This document shows positions 58,317 through 64,000 of a stretch of 64,000 bases of DNA, in pieces. The DNA lies in the NCBI RefSeq assembly GCF_947507565.1, contig NC_089182.1:2976001-3040000 (forward strand), in the 5' to 3' direction. Made by a program: the position numbers and the translations under genes. The stretch is from Oscarella lobularis. Lineage: Eukaryota > Porifera > Homoscleromorpha > Homosclerophorida > Oscarellidae. The notes below the pieces were generated by a model. That model saw only the letters and a program-made list of their open reading frames with translations, did no database searches and was not told the DNA's origin. The number at the start of each line of letters is the position of its first letter. Positions within the stretch are counted from its first letter, which is position 1.

Positions 58317-61300
58317 ATGAAAGTTCTTCTCGCAGCGTTTCTCATCAGCACAGTCAGTGCGGGTAAGAGCTCCTATTCTAATAGCGAGACGAAGTATCTA
58401 GGGATTCTGCTTTTTTCCAGCTCCGACGACGGAAATTCCGCCTGGAGCGTGCCCGACGAACATGAAGTCGAGGTATCAATTCGTCTCTGACATGCAAATG
58501 GTGATTATACCAACGAACAACGGATACACTGGCATGTACATGGATGTGAACTTCACCGTCGGATTCTGCCCCTATGTGGTGGAGGTCGGTTTGCATCGTA
58601 GGCACCGATAAACTGACTTAAATTTTGCACTTTATTTGCTAGATTGAGACGTGCAATGTATTTTCGTATCCGGTCGTTCCAAACGAGTCGATTCCGCCGC
58701 ATCCTATTTGCGATGAACTCGTGAAGGAGCGTCTCTATTTTCGTTTTGAAAATGGGCGTGTTACCGAACTCTACCCCCGCATCGGAATGAAAGATAACAT
58801 CTTGAATATCTTTCGGGGAATCTTGAGCTCGTTTCAAGTGAAACCGATCGGCTACGACGATCAACGCGATAGGACGGAGGTATGTGTGTTTTTATTCACA
58901 GTGCACACGTTGACAATTTTTCCTCGTGCAGACGGATATATTCGGGGAGTGTCCCACGAAAATCAGAGAGGTGCACGTGAACGACAAGATGATCATCACG
59001 AAGAAAAGAGATCTCACCAAGTGTTCGCTGAAGCCTCAGTTTACCGTCATGCCTCAATATGAGGTATAACCATAATGCTAGTCTATGTCTCTTCTCACGT
59101 GCGTTGTCTTTGTAGTTCTATGATCAGGCTAACGTGCTCACGTCCTTCGCCTCGATGCAGTACACAATGTCTCGAATCCAGAAATCGTTCTGGCCCGTCG
59201 TCAGGAAAATTCACATTGAACATTCGGTCAACCTTTCTCCGATGACGCCACGATACGGCTCTATCCTTTCATACGTCAAGTAAGTTTTTGCGGAGTTGTT
59301 TGCTTGTTAGTTGAATGATCTTTTCAGTCAAACCGTTTTGTTCTTGGAGGACTTCTCTGCTCCTACTACCAAAAAGCCAATTGACACTGAAACGAAGGAC
59401 CTTCTTTTCAGTTACGACATTGTTTCTGAAAAAAAGACTCTCGACTGCGTAAAAGAGAGCGATATCGTTCTCAAGGAAGTGTCTACTGTGCCTACTGTGG
59501 AAAAGTGGAAGATACCAATGTACTTCCGGCGACTAACCGAAATCCTAAAGAAATGCGAAAAGACTGACTTGATTACGTTGGTGGAGAAATACTCCATCTG
59601 CAAGAACGACAAGACGGTTAGCACCCAGATGCGATTCCGACAGTAAGACATCGTTATTATGCAAAACAAAAAAGCCCAAATATTCTCGCTTTAGCGCATT
59701 CCTTCTCGACGCGCTGGCTTTCACGTGGACCGACTCTTCGTTCGAAACCATCGTCGAGCTCGTAAAGGGAAAATGCCTGGGCGACAGCAGAAAACGCGAG
59801 ATGATGGTTGCCATGTCTCTCATGCCAGTCCACTCTATCAAGACGTGCAATCCCATTCAATATGCCATGGTAGGACGATTGGTTTTTTTTTTAATTTCTC
59901 GTTTTCAACTGACTGCTGTTTGACGCAGGAAATCTTCGACGCGACACCAACGGCGCAGACGTCGAGTCTCGTGCTCGGAAGCATCGTCGGAACGTTCCGC
60001 AAGACGAAACGGTGGAACAGGGAGTGCAATGTTGTACTGACAGAGGTATGTATACACGCGGCGATTTCATTTCTATAACGTTCTCACGAATTCTCGGCTT
60101 AGGCGAAAGACAAATTGGTCACAAAGTGGACTATGTATTTCAATCAGATTCCTGCCGCTTTCAAACGCAACACCAAACCGAGAACCGACGTGAACTCGTG
60201 GGAGCGAGCCATCCACAGTCTGAAGGCCATCGCCAACATGGGCGACCCGACAACGCTTCCGATCTTCAAAACGGCGATAAAGTCGACGAAACTCGACGTA
60301 GAGGGCCGCATCATCGCCGTTGAAACGCTAGAGAAATTCCTTCCCGTCTTAACAACAGACGTGCGCCGAATGCTCGTCGACATTTTCGCCGACTTCACGA
60401 TCGAAGACGAAATTCGCTCCGTCACTGTTCCCATCTACGTCGCATCGCTCCATCCGCGCTACCCCGGCATTACGGACGAATTGTACGACTTCTTCGGCTC
60501 GCTAATGACTCTAAACAGACCGGCGGTGAAGAGTTTTGCTTGCACGTACCTGATGGAAGTCATTCGTAGTAGCGATCCAACACTCCTCGACACGTAATTA
60601 TGGCTCCTGCGCGACTTTGCGATATCCTATAACGCGTCTTTTGATTAGGGCCGCGATTATTAAAAACATCATGAGTTTCTACGGAGGAACGTGGTCCTGC
60701 TTGATTGCTGACCACGGCTACTTCTCCTCGAAAGCGTGGAGAGGCTTCCTTTCTGTTGGTAAGCTGACCTAAATGCAAACGCTCGCGATGACGCTCATTT
60801 TGCTCTAACAATTAGCCGACCTCCCGATCCTCCCATACAACACCGTTCCCCGTGATACGATGGGCATCGGCATGGACAGTCACTTCTACAGCGACTTCGA
60901 CACCAAAGTTCCCCATGGACTCACAACGAAATTCAAGTTTTTGATCATGGGCTATGAAATCGATCTCGGAAAGGTAGTCGCTATTTCTTCTCATATCGCT
61001 CGAGCTCATAATCATCTCTCCATTATAGTTTGGCATTCGTGGCTCTGGCTTGGACACGCTCATAACGACTCTATTCAGCCCCACCGGCTATTTCCGTCGT
61101 GGAACGAGAAATATGTCCCCGAGTGGTCTTCAGCGCGAAGTAAGTGTTCCCTCTGCAAAAAACGCTCGGTTCATTTTGATGTTCGTTTTCAGGAGAATTT
61201 CTTGTTCGATCTTGTGCGACCAAACATGTCCATCTCCAGCTGGGTCGAACTGCTTGGCAGTGACCTGGCGTGGAACCACAACGAAGAGGACGACGTTACG

Positions 61301-64000
61301 CGCAAACTCTTCGGCCCAACGACACTAAACGCTCTTCGCGGAGCGTGGACGCACGGCCTTCTCAATCGCGACTTCGATTTCTACTCGCTTACTCATATGG
61401 CCGAAGCGTGGCACGATTCCAATAAGAAGGAAGAAGGCTGGATGGAGATGCTTTATCGTCGCGCTGAGGAGTGGTGGTCCCGTCCGGAAGAGCCAGTTCG
61501 CCCAGTCGAGGAAACGGACACCGGCGTCGTCAAATCTGTGATGAGCACGGCAAGCAAATTGTGGCGCTACGGAACGAAGGGAGACTGGCCGGTCGACAGT
61601 CGCAACATCGACATCAGCAAGAATCTCGAAGTTCTCAACATCAAATACGTCTACCCAACGATTGCCGGTTTGCCGTTTGTGACGACGATGCGCGCCGACG
61701 TTCATTTCGGACTCAAAGCCGAATCGAATCTGACGTATCACGCCGACGGTTACTTCTGGAACAAAGACCGAAAAGACAATTTCATCATGGACGGTTATCT
61801 CAGTCCGCGAATGGTCTTCTCGATGCTCCACAACGTGACGATCGACGACGAATTCTTCCGACCCACTATCTGTCAACACGGTAACAGCACGTTCGACTTC
61901 GCCCAGCGCGGTCGTGCTATTCTCAACGACGACTTCACGTTCACGTGGGAACTCGAAGAAGTTCCTGAAACCGAAGTGGAACTACTCAAATTTCAGTACG
62001 ATCAATTTGTCACCACCAAGAATCCGGAATTCCGTCAACAGATCGGTATCAAGAAACGCAGCAACACTGAACTGTACAAGCCCGTCTTTGACGAACTTCT
62101 CGGTCTCGGAGTCTTTTCGCATATGAGCTTCCCTAACACCACGGGAGTCGACTTGGCTCCGGCGTTCCCCTTCTCGGGACCGGCTTACTTCAACCTGACA
62201 ATTAAGCGCATGGATCCGAGAATCAAGCGCATCAGAGTGGAACTCTTTAACGAAAGTCTCATTTCCTGGACGAACGGATTTTTCACCGAAAGATATATGA
62301 CCGTCGATAAGGATGGTCTTCCTATCAAGCAGGTCTGGATCGAGTCGTTCTGGGATACCACCAAAGACGATAAGACGACGTTGAACGTTGCCCTTACTAG
62401 CGAATCCCTGAATGGTTCGGCTTGGTTCATCCGCGATCGCTCGAAGTTTCTCTCCATTGAAGGCAGCGGCTTCGTATATACGAACATTTCCAATCTGACT
62501 CTCTACACGAAATTCAACAGTTCTTCTCTGCGCGGAGTGATAGAGCGAAAACGCTTCGCTGAGGATAAATACCCGGCTTTCTTCAAGTTTCCCGAATTCA
62601 AATTCGATTTCAACGGCAGTCTCGTCAACAACACGTACGGCAATTTCTCCGCTAGGCTGTTCAAGGAAGGATGGCCGCGTCCCCACTGGCTCAAAATGAA
62701 TTCGACGACTCTCCGATTTTTCGTCAATACCGACGTCAAGTCAAGTCTCGTGAGCAGACCTCTCAATTTCGGAATGGTCTTGCCCTTGCCACTGAGAAAG
62801 CGTAAGTATAGATATAGATATCTAGCGTAGTTCCTTTTTAAACGTTAGGTTTTTAGCTATGTGTCACGTTGTCGGTGACCACTTCATTACCTTCGACGAC
62901 AAGAAGTACATCACGAGCCTCGGTGATAACTGCGAGTACGTTTTGGCTCGCGACCGTCATCTGAACGACACGTTTGCCGTCACGATAAAGAACACGATTA
63001 TGAACAATATAAAGAACAAGGAATTGATCGTCTACGTCAACGACACCATGTACACCTTGACGATGGACGGCACTCAATTTAAAATCTTCGACAGAGAAGT
63101 GATGTTGCCTTACAAGGAGAAGCACGTTATCCACGTCAGAAAAGTAGCAATGAACAACGACATTTATGTTCGCATGACGCTTTGGGCTGGCATCGACGTG
63201 TACTACTCCCGAGACGACGTCTTGCTCTACGTCAACGGATTCTACATGAATCGCCTGGCTGGACTGTGCGGCAACGGCAATTACAACGACAAGGACGATT
63301 GGCAGTTGCAAGACATGGAAATAACCAAAGATTTGAAGGTGTTCGTCAACGACTGGAGAATCAATTGTCCCATTCACGAAGAACTGTTCGTGTGCGATTC
63401 TTACCTTGCCGATGCCGTTCTGACTCCGCCTACCATGTACGATCCATGCAACGGAGAAGAGATCTGCAAACGATTTTTCGAGGACAAGTTCGCTAATGTC
63501 TCCTATCTATATCCTGTCACTCACTACTACGATGTTTGCCGTCGCGACGTCGCTTGCGGCTTGTCTCCCCTGCCCAGCGTTCGAGCATACATGAAAGCCG
63601 CTCGCGCAAAAGAACTTTGGACTGAGGACGGTAAGGCTTAGGAAAGGCGAAAGAATTGCGTGTATGTATGTATGCGTGTATAGGTTGCGTTTATGGACCA
63701 TATGGGCCTTGGGAAGAATGTCACCGCTCCGAACAAAGAAGGGAGCGAGAAGTCCTCTGTAATCCGCTCGGCCACGTCTGCGGCGAGACCGTAGAACGGA
63801 GACCATGTAAGGCTCGATTTGGTTATGGCGTCTTCCTTAGTTCAATAATTTCTTTCTAGGCCCCAGCGTTAGCGTCGATGAAGGCTGCGTGTTGAAGAAG
63901 GAACACCTTCTTGTGGTGTCGGGCAAGAAGCTGTGCAAGAGTCGCCGTAAATTGCCCGTCTGCAAAAAGGCATTGGACAAACCGGGCGACTGTAAGCCGG
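58317..64000 (+). CDS. Vitellogenin/apolipophorin-like large lipid transfer protein, copy 2 (3' partial)
   Basis: Same signal peptide and architecture as copy 1, co-linear through the vWD domain (62859-63641) into the Cys-rich C-terminal exons, where the window ends. All exons seen remain open, so the copy appears functional as far as visible. Compared with copy 1 the Thr/Pro spacer holds a single PTTEI unit rather than three or more, the RPTEEPV repeat near 61480 is shortened, and substitutions are scattered (for example TNYFNQIPAAFKRN-type changes in the helical domain). The main lipid-cavity exon is about 61194-62800. Confidence 0.9.

Larger units (their letters stand above)
57464..64000 (+). 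repeat. Tandem duplication unit 2 (cut by window end)
   Basis: Second unit, co-linear with 50028 onward. Differences include a contracted PTTEI repeat in exon 2, loss of a few codons near 60178 and 61487, and small indels in the 5' flank. Confidence 0.85.

Overview
This is a eukaryotic, intron-rich but compact stretch of genome: about 19 protein genes in 64 kb, most introns 45-100 nt, intergenic spaces often below 150 nt, and only a few long introns. The gene set (receptor tyrosine phosphatase, group A bHLH factor, capicua-like factor, p38 MAPK, fukutin, vitellogenin-like lipid-transfer proteins, motile and sensory cilium genes) is animal. The compactness and the mix of ciliary and adhesion genes suggest an early-branching metazoan, most likely a sponge; the species call is inference. 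No rRNA, tRNA or transposon was recognised.

Layout. 1-1289: no confident gene. 1290-7859 (+): nardilysin, about 35 exons, with one outsized GC-rich intron (2076-3157). 7883-10137 (-): secreted protein with two 2OG-Fe(II) oxygenase-like domains, the first degenerate. 10557-11756 (-): capicua-N-terminus-like protein without an HMG box. 12207-16437 (+): AHI1/jouberin (WD40 + SH3). 16761-19686 (+): class I cyclic-nucleotide phosphodiesterase. 19895-20356 and 20581-21867 (+): two intronless proline-rich proteins of unknown function. 22144-23833 (-): p38-type MAPK. 23958-24607 (+): PYP-repeat/His-Lys-rich protein. 24739-26814 (+): fukutin. 27204-27455 (-): small hypothetical ORF. 27980-28720 (+): bHLH factor. 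29344-31224 (+): SLC35E1-like transporter. 31245-32925 (-): NIM1 kinase. 33074-33942 (-): ALKBH7. 34028-41178 (+): receptor protein tyrosine phosphatase. 41409-46083 (+): CFAP57. 46146-49901 (+): IFT88. 51003-56935 (+) and 58317-end (+): two tandem copies of a vitellogenin/apolipophorin-like large lipid-transfer protein; the second is cut by the window edge.

How they relate. Three genes (AHI1, CFAP57, IFT88) serve cilia, and CFAP57 and IFT88 lie 62 nt apart head-to-tail with RFX-like half-sites just upstream of each start. Several pairs are divergent with short shared promoters (capicua-like/AHI1, p38/PYP-repeat, ALKBH7/RPTP) or convergent within about 25 nt (nardilysin/2OG, SLC35E1/NIM1K). 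The tandem lipid-transfer genes come from a duplication of about 7.4 kb that includes the promoter, which carries a DR1-like nuclear-receptor site.

The most unusual items are a phosphatase receptor with an immunoglobulin domain placed on the cytoplasmic side, encoded by one frame-preserving exon; a pseudoenzyme-plus-enzyme oxygenase; a capicua-like protein lacking the HMG box; at least five GC-AG introns; and a 5-nt microexon. Exon joins were worked out by hand from splice signals and protein similarity from memory, so individual boundaries can be off.
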